Assembly (NCBI GenBank): GCA_015232465.1
Contig: JADFZO010000008.1
Span: 1-60,043, forward strand
Length of the DNA stretch: 60,043 nucleotides
Reading direction: 5' to 3'
From: Desulfamplus sp.
GTDB lineage: Bacteria; Desulfobacterota; Desulfobacteria; Desulfobacterales; Desulfobacteraceae
Positions 16,982-27,600 of this stretch are shown piece by piece; position 1 is the stretch's first letter; every line of letters begins with the position of its first letter. The notes beneath the pieces are model-generated. The model was given only the letters and a program-made list of their open reading frames with translations, made no database searches and was not told where the DNA came from. A program made the translations under genes and the position numbers.

Positions 16982-19063
16982 TTATTTTTTCTTTTTATCT
17001 TCTTCTTTTGCCTTGATAATAGCATCTGCCACAGATTGAGGAACCTGCTTGTATGAAGAGAATTCCATTGTAAATTGAGCCTTTCCTTGAGTTGCAGAGC
17101 GAAGTATGGTTGAAAACCCAAACATCTCTGAGAGAGGAACCTGAGACTCAATAACAGACATGACCCCCTCCTCTTGTGAGCCTAAAATAATACCACGCCT
17201 CTGATTGATAAGCCCCATGCAGGCACCTTGAAACTCATTAGGAGTCTCAATAACCACCTTCATAATTGGCTCATGGATAACTGGTTTGGCTTTTAAATAT
17301 CCTTCAAGAAAACCACCCCTTGCAGCAGCCTGAAATGCCATATCAGAAGAGTCAACAGCGTGGTATGCACCGTCCATTAGAGTAACCCTAACTCCAGTAA
17401 CTGGAAACTCCAACTTTGGACCCTTTTCCATACAGCCCGCAAAACCCTTTTCACAAGCTGGAATATAGTTGGTTGGGATCCTTCCACCAGTAACTTTATT
17501 AACAAACTCAAACTCATCTTCACAAGGCTCAATAAAGCCAGACACCCTTCCATATTGACCAGCACCACCAGTCTGCTTTTTATGGGTGTAGTTAAACTCT
17601 GCCTTTTGCGTGATAGTCTCTCTGTAGGCAACTCGTGGCTGACCAGTGATAACCTCTGCTTTATATTCTCTCTTCATCCTCTCAATATAGACCTCAAGAT
17701 GAAGCTCACCCATACCCTGAATAATGGTCTCGTTGGTCTCTTTATCGACATAGGTTCTAAAAGTTGGATCCTCTTTTGTAAAGCGATTAAGAGCCTTAGA
17801 CATGTTAATTTGCGACTTGTTATCAACTGGATTTATTGAAAGAGATATAACTGGCTCCATGATGTGCATAGCAATCATTGAGTAGTTAATTCCAGGACTT
17901 ACAAATGTGTCGCCAGAAGCACAATCAATCCCAAACATAGCCCCAATATGACCTGCTGGAATCTCGTCAATATCCTCCATTTCAGCAGCGTGCATTCTGA
18001 TTAATCTGCCAACTTTAACCTTTTTACCATCACGGCTATTGACTATGGTATCACCTTTTTTCAAACCACCTTGATAGACTCTAATATAGGTAAGCTGTCC
18101 ATATTGACCATCTTCTAATTTAAAGGCTAAAGCAACGGTTGGTTTATCAAAATCGCTTGTTAAAGTTACGCTCTCATCATTATGGTCGTGATCAATCGCC
18201 TCATTGTTAATATCAATTGGAGCTGGCAAAAATTTGATTACTGAATCTAAAAGAGGCTGTACTGCTGTATTTTTGTAGGCTGAACCCATAAAAACTGGAG
18301 TCATCTCTCTTGCGATTGTGCCTCTTCTTACAGCATCTATAACCATTGAATCAGTAATCTCTTTTTCTTCTAAAATAGCATCTGTAAGCTCGTCAGAATA
18401 CATAGAGACAGCATCTATCATCTCTTCACGTTTTTGTAGAGCCTCATCTTTAAGCTCTGCGGGAATCTCTTCTTCAATAACATTTTCGCCATTATCGCCA
18501 TCAAAATAGAGAGCCTTCATTGAGATAAGATCAACTACACCTTTGAGTTTATCTTCAAGCCCAATTGGAATCTGCATCAAAACTGAATTGTGCCCAAGTT
18601 TATCTTTTAGCTGTTTTGCAACTCTATAAGGGTTAGCACCACTTCTATCGCACTTATTAACAAATGCAATACAAGGGACTTGATACCGCTTCATCTGCTG
18701 ATCAACTGTGATTGACTGGGACTGTACGCCAGATACTGAGCAGAGAACCAAAATAACGCCATCAAGCACCCTGAGCGATCTCTCAACTTCAACTGTAAAA
18801 TCAACATGACCTGGTGTATCAATAATATTTATATCGTGTTTATTCCATTCGCAGTGCGTTGCAGCAGATGCAATTGTTATGCCTCGTTCACGTTCAAGGT
18901 CCATAGAGTCCATAACAGCACCAGCCCCATCTTTGCCCTTGACCTCGTGAATCTGGTGAATACGATTGGTGTAAAATAAAATCCTTTCAGTCAGTGTTGT
19001 TTTACCAGAATCAATGTGAGCACTGATTCCAATATTTCTTACTCTTTTTAAATCCTTAAGCAT
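16982..19063 (-). CDS. fusA: Elongation factor G (mitochondrial-EFG1-like type)
   Basis: A 693-residue five-domain translational GTPase. G1 is [10 protein letters not shown]2 lies in [12 protein letters not shown]3 is DTPGHVDFT and G4 is NKCDRSGA. The domain IV region has [18 protein letters not shown]. The opening [15 protein letters not shown] (Ser where canonical EF-G has AGKTT after HIDA) resembles mitochondrial EFG1 and the spirochaete-planctomycete-deltaproteobacterial EF-G group. In that group, translocation and ribosome recycling may be split between paralogues. The lysine-rich C-terminus (EEDKKKK) is typical. It does not sit in the usual rpsL-rpsG-fusA-tuf cluster, which fits a secondary paralogue. 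Confidence 0.93.
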   Translation of the reverse strand: MLKDLKRVRNIGISAHIDSGKTTLTERILFYTNRIHQIHEVKGKDGAGAVMDSMDLERERGITIASAATHCEWNKHDINIIDTPGHVDFTVEVERSLRVLDGVILVLCSVSGVQSQSITVDQQMKRYQVPCIAFVNKCDRSGANPYRVAKQLKDKLGHNSVLMQIPIGLEDKLKGVVDLISMKALYFDGDNGENVIEEEIPAELKDEALQKREEMIDAVSMYSDELTDAILEEKEITDSMVIDAVRRGTIAREMTPVFMGSAYKNTAVQPLLDSVIKFLPAPIDINNEAIDHDHNDESVTLTSDFDKPTVALAFKLEDGQYGQLTYIRVYQGGLKKGDTIVNSRDGKKVKVGRLIRMHAAEMEDIDEIPAGHIGAMFGIDCASGDTFVSPGINYSMIAMHIMEPVISLSINPVDNKSQINMSKALNRFTKEDPTFRTYVDKETNETIIQGMGELHLEVYIERMKREYKAEVITGQPRVAYRETITQKAEFNYTHKKQTGGAGQYGRVSGFIEPCEDEFEFVNKVTGGRIPTNYIPACEKGFAGCMEKGPKLEFPVTGVRVTLMDGAYHAVDSSDMAFQAAARGGFLEGYLKAKPVIHEPIMKVVIETPNEFQGACMGLINQRRGIILGSQEEGVMSVIESQVPLSEMFGFSTILRSATQGKAQFTMEFSSYKQVPQSVADAIIKAKEEDKKKK

Positions 19064-19187
19064 AATAAAAACTTGTCCTTTGACTTATGATATTTTCCCT
19101 GCTAAAATTAGCAAATTAAGTGTATCATTAACATCTTAAAAAAATCTGTTAATTATAATTTTAATGGTGTGATGTGTCAATATTTAA

Positions 19188-19901
19188 ATGAACAATGGGC
19201 AAGATGAATTGAATTTGACTATTAAGCAACCTCTAAGCAATATAACATTTAATAAGGATTGGCAGCAGATCATTGAGATTGGAGCATCAGAGTTCGGAGT
19301 CAAACTCACTCAAGAGCAGCTTGATTTTCTTACTTTTCATGCCAAAGAGTTGATAAAATGGAACAAGAAATTCAATATCACAGCCATTGTTGACCCATTT
19401 GATGTTGCACTAAAACATTTTATAGACTCAATTGCAATTGCACCACTAATTTCAGATAGCTCAAAGTTAATCGATCTTGGCTCTGGTGGTGGATTTCCGG
19501 GTATGGTTCTAAAGGTTGTAAAACCCTCATGTGATGTTTTTATGGCAGACTCATCACAAAAAAAGGTTAATTTTTTGAACTATATTATAACGCAAACTTC
19601 TCTAAGCAGAATAATAGCAGTGAACGCTCGTGCAGAAGCACTTGGAAAAGAGAAAGATTACGCCAATCAGTTTGATTTTGTTATTTCACGGGCATTTACA
19701 GCTCTAAATAGATTTACAGAGATGGCTTTGGCTCTGCTTAAAGATGGCGGCACTATAATTGCCATGAAAGGGGAGCTAAAATCTGAAGAGCTTGCCCCGA
19801 TTATTAATCGAAAAGATTTAAATGTAAAGGTATCTGAATACCTTTTGCCGTTTGAGAGACATAAACGTTGTGTTGTAATAATTAGGCATAAAAATTTTTA
19901 A
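19188..19901 (+). CDS. rsmG: 16S rRNA (guanine527-N7)-methyltransferase RsmG
   Basis: A 237-residue methyltransferase. The SAM site is [16 protein letters not shown] (about residues 92-107), preceded by [14 protein letters not shown] and [13 protein letters not shown], all typical of RsmG/GidB. It methylates N7 of G527 in the 530 loop, the position linked to streptomycin response. An extra 25 or so N-terminal residues precede the usual start. It leads an rsmG-murA-comEC run; murA follows by 16 bases. Confidence 0.93.
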   Translation: MNNGQDELNLTIKQPLSNITFNKDWQQIIEIGASEFGVKLTQEQLDFLTFHAKELIKWNKKFNITAIVDPFDVALKHFIDSIAIAPLISDSSKLIDLGSGGGFPGMVLKVVKPSCDVFMADSSQKKVNFLNYIITQTSLSRIIAVNARAEALGKEKDYANQFDFVISRAFTALNRFTEMALALLKDGGTIIAMKGELKSEELAPIINRKDLNVKVSEYLLPFERHKRCVVIIRHKNF

Positions 19902-19917
19902 GGAATACAATTCAAAA

Positions 19918-21177
19918 ATGGACAAAATTGAGATAATAGGCGGGGCACCTTTACATGGCACAGTTCAAATAAGCGGGGCTAAAAATGCAGCTCTGCCACT
20001 TCTTGCTGCATCTATTTTAGTTCAAGGGGCTGTGGATTACACAAATATTCCTGATCTTATGGATATTAAAAGCATAAAATCACTTCTTCAAGACCTTGGA
20101 GCAAACATAGAGAGTAGTGGCTCAAGGGTGAGAATTGATGCCTCTCCAATCCATAAAATTGAGGCTGAATACGATCTTGTAAGAAAAATGAGGGCATCAA
20201 TTCTTGTTCTTGGACCTTTAGTTGCAAGATTTGGACATGCAAGAGTGTCGCTCCCTGGAGGGTGTGCAATTGGAGCACGACCTGTTGATCTTCACCTAAA
20301 AGGGCTTGAAGCACTTGGTGCAAAAATATCTATTGAGCATGGATATATTGAGGCAACAACAGAAGGCAGACTTAAAGGCAATGAGTTCTACTTTGATATT
20401 CCAACTGTAACTGGAACTGAAAATCTTATGATGGCAGCTACCCTTGCAACTGGAACAACTGTGTTGCGAAACTGTGCAAGAGAGCCTGAAATCACAGCCC
20501 TTGCTGATGCTTTAAATCGCATGGGAGCTGATGTAACTGGTGCTGGAACTGCTGTTATAAAAATAAATGGAGTTGAGACAAAATCTCTTAAATCTGCCAC
20601 AGTTTATGTGATTCCAGATAGAATTGAGGCTGGAACTTTTATGGTTGCTGCTGCTGCAACCAAAGGTGATGTTCTAATAAAAGGGGCTAAAGCTGAACAT
20701 ATAGGCGAAATAATTAGCAAACTTAGACAGAGCGGAGCATCAGTTGAGATAACAGATGATGGAATAAGGGTAAAAGGGGTAGAAAATATAAAAAGCACAG
20801 ATATAAAAACTTTGCCATACCCTGGATTTCCAACTGACATGCAGGCTCAATTTATGGTTTTAATGTCAATTGCTGATGGTAACAGCGTTGTCCATGAGAC
20901 TATATTTGAAAATAGATTTATCCATGTAAACGAATTGCAAAGAATGGGAGCTGATATTTCCATCTCTGGAGGCAACTACGCTATGGTAAGAGGTGTAAAA
21001 TCGCTATCCGGTGCTCAAGTTATGGCATCAGATTTGCGTGCAAGTGCCTCTCTTGTTATTGCTGGACTTGTTGCAAAGGGCACAACAACAATAAACAGAG
21101 TCTATCACATTGATCGAGGCTATGAATCAATTGAAAAAAAATTTTCATCTCTTGGTGCAAATATAAGACGGTGTTGA
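19918..21177 (+). CDS. murA: UDP-N-acetylglucosamine 1-carboxyvinyltransferase
   Basis: A 419-residue enzyme, the normal length, carrying out the first committed step of peptidoglycan synthesis (enolpyruvyl transfer from PEP to UDP-GlcNAc). [14 protein letters not shown] holds the Lys22-type residue. The catalytic cysteine is C116 in [11 protein letters not shown], so it is the fosfomycin-sensitive Cys type and not the Asp variant. The late segment [10 protein letters not shown] appears as [14 protein letters not shown]. Confidence 0.96.
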   Translation: MDKIEIIGGAPLHGTVQISGAKNAALPLLAASILVQGAVDYTNIPDLMDIKSIKSLLQDLGANIESSGSRVRIDASPIHKIEAEYDLVRKMRASILVLGPLVARFGHARVSLPGGCAIGARPVDLHLKGLEALGAKISIEHGYIEATTEGRLKGNEFYFDIPTVTGTENLMMAATLATGTTVLRNCAREPEITALADALNRMGADVTGAGTAVIKINGVETKSLKSATVYVIPDRIEAGTFMVAAAATKGDVLIKGAKAEHIGEIISKLRQSGASVEITDDGIRVKGVENIKSTDIKTLPYPGFPTDMQAQFMVLMSIADGNSVVHETIFENRFIHVNELQRMGADISISGGNYAMVRGVKSLSGAQVMASDLRASASLVIAGLVAKGTTTINRVYHIDRGYESIEKKFSSLGANIRRC

Positions 21178-21227
21178 TTTCTAATGGGCTTATTCGCACA
21201 ACAAGAAAAATATTTAGCAGTTTTTAA

Positions 21228-23777
21228 GTGAAAATCCTTCTTAAATATCAAATCCCACCACTTATTCCCCTATTTATCTCTATTTGCATTGGTATTACTG
21301 CTTTTAACTATCTTAATATTTTTGGTGAAAAGAGCTTTTCAGACCTATTTTTTAGCCCTCCACAAAATCACATCTCACAATTTGCCGATAAAGGAGCTTT
21401 TAATATTACAGCCATTGTTGCATCTGAGCCTGAAGAGTTTGAGAATCAATATAGCAAGTTTGATAAGCGGATACGATTTAATATTTTAGTTAAAAGCATA
21501 AATGGACAAAATATAAAACCAGAAGCCAAACAGATTAAGGGGTTGGTGCAGATGAGCATCTACAATCCTCTTTTAGACTACAAAAATGGGGATATTGTTC
21601 AATTTAACGCAAAGATAAATGCCCTTAGAAACTTTAATAATCCAGGCGGGTTTGATTATGTAAGATATATGCAAAAGCAAGATTTATGGGGTAGAATTAA
21701 TGTAAATGGCAAAGATGTTACTATAATCTCAAACATAAATACTCTTGCCTCTAACAGTTATAATTTATCTAATTTGCTTGGTATTGCTATTAATAATTTT
21801 CAACTTAGTATCAAAAGATTAAGAGATAATTTTGTCAGCCACATATTTAAAAATATTGAAGATAAAGACTCTGCTGCTATTTTATGTGCATTGATTGTAG
21901 GCAATAAAGATTTTATCTCAAAAGAGTTAAGGGGTGATTTTGCTAAAACTGGAGCAAGCCACATTCTTGCAATCTCAGGTCTTCACCTCTCTATTGTTGC
22001 AACCCTCTTTTTTTATCTGTTTAATTTTTTGCTCTCATGTTCAAAATGGATTCTAATTCAAGGGTGGACCAAAAAAGGGGCTGCAATTTTAACCATCTTT
22101 CCAATCTTAATTTATGCTCTTTTATCTGGATTTTCTGAGGCAACTAAAAGAGCTGTGATAATGGTTACTATCTTTATGGTAGCAGCAGTAGTTGAGCGTG
22201 AGAGCAATACATTTAACTCTCTTGCAGCTGCTGGAATTTTGATTTTGCTCTTTGAGCCATTATCTCTTTTTACAGTCTCATTTCAGCTATCGTTTGGGGC
22301 TGTATTTTTTATCTTGATGGGTTTATCGTTATCAGCCCAATATAAACCAGTAATTAACAAGATGCTAAATAGCAGATTTAAGGGCAGATTTGTAGAAAGA
22401 TTGAAACTGCTTTTTCAAAGCCCTATTTTCAAAACCTTTGTCAGCTTTATCTTTATATCTTTTTGTGCAACTCTTGGAACGCAAATTTTAGTGATGCACT
22501 ATTTTAATATCTCTTCATTTTCAGGGCTTCTTACAAATCTAATCCTTATCCCATCTGTTGGATTTGCTGTTTTACCACTTGGACTTACTGCTCTTTTTTG
22601 CTATCTAATTTCACCTCTATTGTCAGAAAGTTTGCTTAAATTTGCAGAGCTGATACTTAATCCGTCAGTAGCAATTATTAAATCAATTGCCCAGCTACCA
22701 TTTAGCTACATTCAAACTTTTACACCAAATCTTATTGAGATTGGCTGTTATTACCTATTTTTTATCTCTTTATTTGTTGCTGTAAAATCATTAAAAATTG
22801 GGGAGAAAGGGGTAGAAAAAGGGGTTGTATCAAAAAAAATATTCGAAATTGGATTATCAGTAGCACTAATCTGTTTTTTAACAGCTCTAATTTATGAATA
22901 TAGCGAGGTTAAAGGGCGATTTTTTAATAAAAACCTATCTATTACTGTTTTAGATGTGGGTCAAGGAAGTGCAGCTTTAATCAAGATGCCAATGGGTAAA
23001 ACCATTTTAGTTGATGGCGGAGGTTTTTCATATTCGAGCAAATTTGATACTGGAGAGAGCATTATTGCCCCTATGCTTTGGCAGCAAAAAATCATGAGCT
23101 TAGATGCAGTGGTGCTAACACACCCAGACGCTGATCACTTAAATGGTCTTGTCTATATTATTGAACATTTTAAGGTAAAACGACTTATTAAAAATTGCGA
23201 TGCAAGAGATTCAACCCATTATCACAACCTTATTGCCCAAGCCAAAAGGTCTGGAGTAGAGTTTTTTATAGTTGATGATAATACAAAGCCAATTACAATG
23301 GGCAGAAGTGGTGAGATTCACTTTTTTCACCCGCTAAAACCATGCTCACACAATTTAATCTCATCTCAAAGCAGTTATAAAAAAGAGGTTGAGGAGAGCG
23401 AAGATTTTAATAACAACTCCATAGTTTTTAAGCTCATATTTAACCAGACATCAATCCTTTTTACAGGGGACATCATGGCACAGACAGAAAGTAATATTGC
23501 TTATAAGTATGGCAAAAATTTGCAATCTGATATATTGATTGCTCCGCACCATGGAAGCTCTACCTCAAGCTCTAATATTTTTCTTGATAATGTTGCCCCC
23601 AAATTTGTGGTTATATCTTGCGGGTGGCAAAATCGTTTTGGATTTCCAAGAGATGTTGTGATAAACAGATACAACAAAAGGGAAATCAAAATATTTAGAA
23701 CCGATTTAAATGGTGCGATCACGCTCGACTCTGACGGTGTAGAGTGGAATGTAGCATCTTTTTTAAACTTACCCTAA
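21228..23777 (+). CDS. comEC: ComEC/Rec2 family DNA-uptake channel protein
   Basis: An 849-residue inner-membrane protein starting at GTG. An N-terminal DUF4131/OB-like region (about 50-180) is followed by the Competence domain. The latter has GDFAKTGASHILAISGLHLS and about ten helices (about 240-540). A C-terminal metallo-beta-lactamase domain (about 575-835) has LDVGQGSAALI, the metal motif THPDADH and APHHGS. ComEC carries single-stranded DNA across the inner membrane in transformation. All three parts are present, so it looks intact. It implies a possible DNA-uptake ability, but no pilus or comEA genes are nearby. Confidence 0.9.
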   Translation: MKILLKYQIPPLIPLFISICIGITAFNYLNIFGEKSFSDLFFSPPQNHISQFADKGAFNITAIVASEPEEFENQYSKFDKRIRFNILVKSINGQNIKPEAKQIKGLVQMSIYNPLLDYKNGDIVQFNAKINALRNFNNPGGFDYVRYMQKQDLWGRINVNGKDVTIISNINTLASNSYNLSNLLGIAINNFQLSIKRLRDNFVSHIFKNIEDKDSAAILCALIVGNKDFISKELRGDFAKTGASHILAISGLHLSIVATLFFYLFNFLLSCSKWILIQGWTKKGAAILTIFPILIYALLSGFSEATKRAVIMVTIFMVAAVVERESNTFNSLAAAGILILLFEPLSLFTVSFQLSFGAVFFILMGLSLSAQYKPVINKMLNSRFKGRFVERLKLLFQSPIFKTFVSFIFISFCATLGTQILVMHYFNISSFSGLLTNLILIPSVGFAVLPLGLTALFCYLISPLLSESLLKFAELILNPSVAIIKSIAQLPFSYIQTFTPNLIEIGCYYLFFISLFVAVKSLKIGEKGVEKGVVSKKIFEIGLSVALICFLTALIYEYSEVKGRFFNKNLSITVLDVGQGSAALIKMPMGKTILVDGGGFSYSSKFDTGESIIAPMLWQQKIMSLDAVVLTHPDADHLNGLVYIIEHFKVKRLIKNCDARDSTHYHNLIAQAKRSGVEFFIVDDNTKPITMGRSGEIHFFHPLKPCSHNLISSQSSYKKEVEESEDFNNNSIVFKLIFNQTSILFTGDIMAQTESNIAYKYGKNLQSDILIAPHHGSSTSSSNIFLDNVAPKFVVISCGWQNRFGFPRDVVINRYNKREIKIFRTDLNGAITLDSDGVEWNVASFLNLP

Positions 23778-23790
23778 AGGAGATTTTTAT

Positions 23791-24618
23791 TTGTTTTTTG
23801 TATATTTTCTATTTGCATTTATCTGTTCAGTATTTGTCTATATTGATTCAGAAAAAGAGCAGATGCCAAGATGGTGGGCTGCTGTTATATTTTTTGCACC
23901 TATAACAATAATATACTACATTATTATAACAAAACAGCGAAAAAGCCTGATTCCAGTTGCGATTTTTGTGCTGATATCTGTTTTGGTTGGTATTGGAGAG
24001 TATTTTCTTTATTCAAGACTCAAAGATAAGATTATGTATGCGAGCTACTCAGAAGATATAAAAGAGATTTTGGTATTTACAGATGATCTTAAATACTCTG
24101 TTACTCAACTTAATGATTTAACCTTAGAGCTTGAGGATATGCAGGGCATCACAAGCCCTACAAAAATAGATGAGGTTCTCACTCTTATTGGTAAGATGCA
24201 ATCTGCACTAAAAAAACATGATAGCTCTGTTAAAAAGTTTTTGGCTCAAATGGATACGTATCAAGACTCAATTATTGATAATAGGTTCTATTGGCTATTT
24301 AAACTTCAAGAGTATTATACTGAGCAAGTTGTTGTAAGATATTTGAGCAATCTTGCCCTCTATTTAGAAAGCTTCTCATCGCTCTCTAAATACACAAGGG
24401 ATAATTTTGTTGAGATAGAGACAAGAGTGCCTGTGTATATTAAAAATTATGATGAATATTACATGCAATACATAAGGATATTAGATACTCAAAACCTTGT
24501 TGATGTGGGCAGAATGAGATTTCAACACAACTTTGTTTTGCATAACTCTCAACTTGAACCCTATCTGCCCGTTATTCTTCAGAAAAGATTTATCAATATC
24601 TGGAGAAAGGATAAGTAG
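23791..24618 (+). CDS. Unknown inner-membrane protein with helical periplasmic or cytoplasmic domain
   Basis: A 275-residue protein with three hydrophobic helices in the first 80 residues: MFFVYFLFAFICSVFVYI, WWAAVIFFAPITIIYYIII and PVAIFVLISVLVGIGEYFL. A long, mostly helical hydrophilic domain follows, with heptad-like Leu spacing (about 95-160). I do not recognise the family. The start is TTG, supported by AAAGGAG eight bases upstream. It follows comEC by 13 bases and probably shares its transcript. Its 3' end overlaps the convergent activase gene by 26 bases. Confidence 0.65.
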   Translation: MFFVYFLFAFICSVFVYIDSEKEQMPRWWAAVIFFAPITIIYYIIITKQRKSLIPVAIFVLISVLVGIGEYFLYSRLKDKIMYASYSEDIKEILVFTDDLKYSVTQLNDLTLELEDMQGITSPTKIDEVLTLIGKMQSALKKHDSSVKKFLAQMDTYQDSIIDNRFYWLFKLQEYYTEQVVVRYLSNLALYLESFSSLSKYTRDNFVEIETRVPVYIKNYDEYYMQYIRILDTQNLVDVGRMRFQHNFVLHNSQLEPYLPVILQKRFINIWRKDK

Positions 24619-27600
24619 CTGATACAGCTCTATTTGCTTTTTGATATTGGTGAAGATATGGAATAATTATCCTGTTTTTATTTCCGCCTAAAGCATCGTA
24701 GGTTATGCTAACAACAGGCACACCAGTTACACGCTCAATCTTTGCACTCATTGCCTCAGTAACAAGCCCTGGACAGCAAAATGAGGGGCTTGTCTGGACA
24801 AACAGTGCAAGATCAGGATGTCTTTTTGTTGTGTAGTGAACCTTCAAGATATTGTCCATTGACTCGCCAGTATGTTCAGGTAACAGCCCATAATTTGACA
24901 ACACGCTTTTAAAATCATCGGTGTAGGAGTGATCTGGTTCATTAAAAAAAGGCTCAAAACATCTGTAGTAACGCTTTTCAAACTGTGTCATTGTAGTTAA
25001 AATAGCCTTGTTGGCTATGAGGTTAAAGTATTTTCCCTCTTTAAACCACTTTTTAAAGTATGATTCAGCAATCATTTTGGCAAAGCGATAGTATGGAGTG
25101 GTTATAACCTCTCCTCCATGCTCTTCAATAAAGTGAATCAAATTTTGATTCATCACATCATTATCTCTTACGTAAAAATCTCCAAAAATACCAACTTTTG
25201 GACGGTTATCTCTTGGAAATGTCTCTATGGTCTCAAATTGAGATAGAGCAATTTTAAGGGAATCTTCTCTTGTTGTTCTGCCCTCAAACGCTAAATTTAA
25301 AATTCGCACAGCCTGCTTGATAGCCTCGTCAGTCTCCCCTTTTACCTTTTCATAAGGTCTTATTTTGCACCCTAACGCCCTTAAAAGACCTCCAAACATA
25401 TATGAAAAATAGGCATTTAAGGCAGCTCTAACAGAGATTTCACTAAACGATAACTCTCCTTTATAAACTCCAGCTCTTTCAAGTCTATCCATAACCTTAC
25501 GGTTTTGTTCCTGACTCTGTCCGCTATTTTTGTTAAATCCTGCAAGAATAGATTTAATGTGGTGAGGATAGAGCTTTATGTTGCACGATATTTCAGATTT
25601 ACTCATCCAAAGAGTACAATTTTCAGGATCAAGGTTTTGGTTTAAAATGGTCTGGATATAGCCGCTTGCAATTGCATTTAAAGGGATACATTGACCTGTA
25701 TTGGTTTTTAGACTCTGTTTGATTGTCTCATCAGTCTCTTCCATCAAAATAGCATCATAACCCTCACCTCTAAGAGTTGCGGCTAAAAATGAGCAGGTGA
25801 TAGAATCCCAATTTGGCACAATAACTTTTTTACCAAAAAGAGTTGTCTTGAAAGTTAGTGGATTATCAGGCAAAGCTATTTTAGGAGACAATGTTGTCTC
25901 AATTTTAGGGTTAATATGCTCAAGATTTGGATTTTGCTTTACCCTGCCATGTTGTCTAAAATTTTTAAATGCCCTTACAGCAGCCTCAATTCTGGTCTCA
26001 TATCCAACACTTGAATCGTGCTCATCAAGCTCAAGAACAAGATAGGGCTTTTCGTATGCCTCCATAATTTTCTTAAAATAGTCAACTCCAAATGAGTCTG
26101 GCGAACATTTAAAAGATGTTACATAGACTGGAAAGAGATTTTCACTCTTTGCTGCAATAATTGTTGCCTTTAAGATATTAGATGCGTGTTCCCAATGAAT
26201 CTCTTTTAAAAGAGGCTCAATCTCTGTAAAATCATAAGCCTCAAAATTGACCATATCTTGAAAAAAGCTCTTTATGTTAAGTGATGAAAAAATATCAGGA
26301 ATCTTGCTGTTTAACGATTCCGACATGATTGTGTAGGTTCTGCCAACAAGAAGGACATTAATATCTGTTGCTGTTTTTATTTCATCTAAATATAGTGTTT
26401 TAAGCTGACCTTCAGCCCCTTTTTTCCACTCCATAGCCTTATCATAGGCAGAGCTAATGTCAAAAAAGCTGATAATAGAGTCATCAAAAAATCTTATTAT
26501 TGAGTCATCAGATGGTTTAATATCTGAATTGGCAATCTTTTTTAAAGCTCTATAAAGCTCTATTTTTGTATAAAAATTGGTGTAGAGGTCTTTTACAACT
26601 GGCGATATTAACCGCTCCTCTTTTATGTTGGCAAGTGCAGCAATAACAGATGGTACATATTGAGTGTAGTAACAATATTGGCGTCTGCCCCCTTTTTCTC
26701 TGTTTTTATTCTCAAAATAGTAGGGGAGAAAAACATAGTCAGCCTTTTGCATAAGATAATCAACATGACCATGAGCTGATGTAACTGGTGTGCAAAACTC
26801 TGCATTGGCAAGAGATCGACCACGAGTTACAGGTGATTTCATACGCTCGCTGCTGATGGTTTTAATCCCAAGATAGTTGAAAAAAATCTTCCAAAAATCT
26901 AAATCCTCAACAAGATGAAGTGCTGCTGGAATGCCAATGGTAAATGTGTGTTGAATCTTGTAAGGGTAAGGTAGGGTAACAGCCTTTTTTCTTGCCTTAA
27001 GAAGATGAAAATTATCCTCTTTTGCCACATAGTGCTCAGTGCCATAATCTCTGCCACAAAGAAAACCAAAAGCAACAGTTTCGTTATCTATCTCAACAAT
27101 GGTAAGTTTACAGCTATTTGTGCAGATATGGCATGTCTCTTGACGCACTGGAATATTACGACTCCAGAGCTCAAATCCTCTAAATTTACTTTTAGGTGGC
27201 ATCTCATCGCTAATGGTAAATGCAACCTGTGTCTGCATATCTTTAATTGTTAAGGCAACTCCAAGTGCGCCAGTAAGATGACAAAATTTAGAGACATGAA
27301 TCGGCTTTTTTAACCTCTGCTCAAACGCTGCTACAAGTGCTCTATTTTTTGCAGTTGCACCTTGAAATAGAACTGTATCCCCAATTTTTGCCTCATTTGC
27401 CACTTTAGTCATATAGTTGTCTCTAACAGAGTGGAGAGCAGATGCAAGAACCTCATCTATACTATAACCTTCAGATAGAAAGTGGTTCATATCACGCTCC
27501 ATAAATACCGTGCATCTATCGCTTGATATTGGAGATTTAACAGATTCAGTTCTTGATGAATATTCAGATAAAGGACAGCCAAGTTTTAGAGCCTGCTCCT

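Noticed and set aside
16963-17151. N-terminal extension of the RecA-like ATPase over the fusA 3' end
   Set aside because: The extension is low-complexity (Lys/Arg/Glu) because it reads fusA in another frame; a clear ribosome site precedes ATG 16962.
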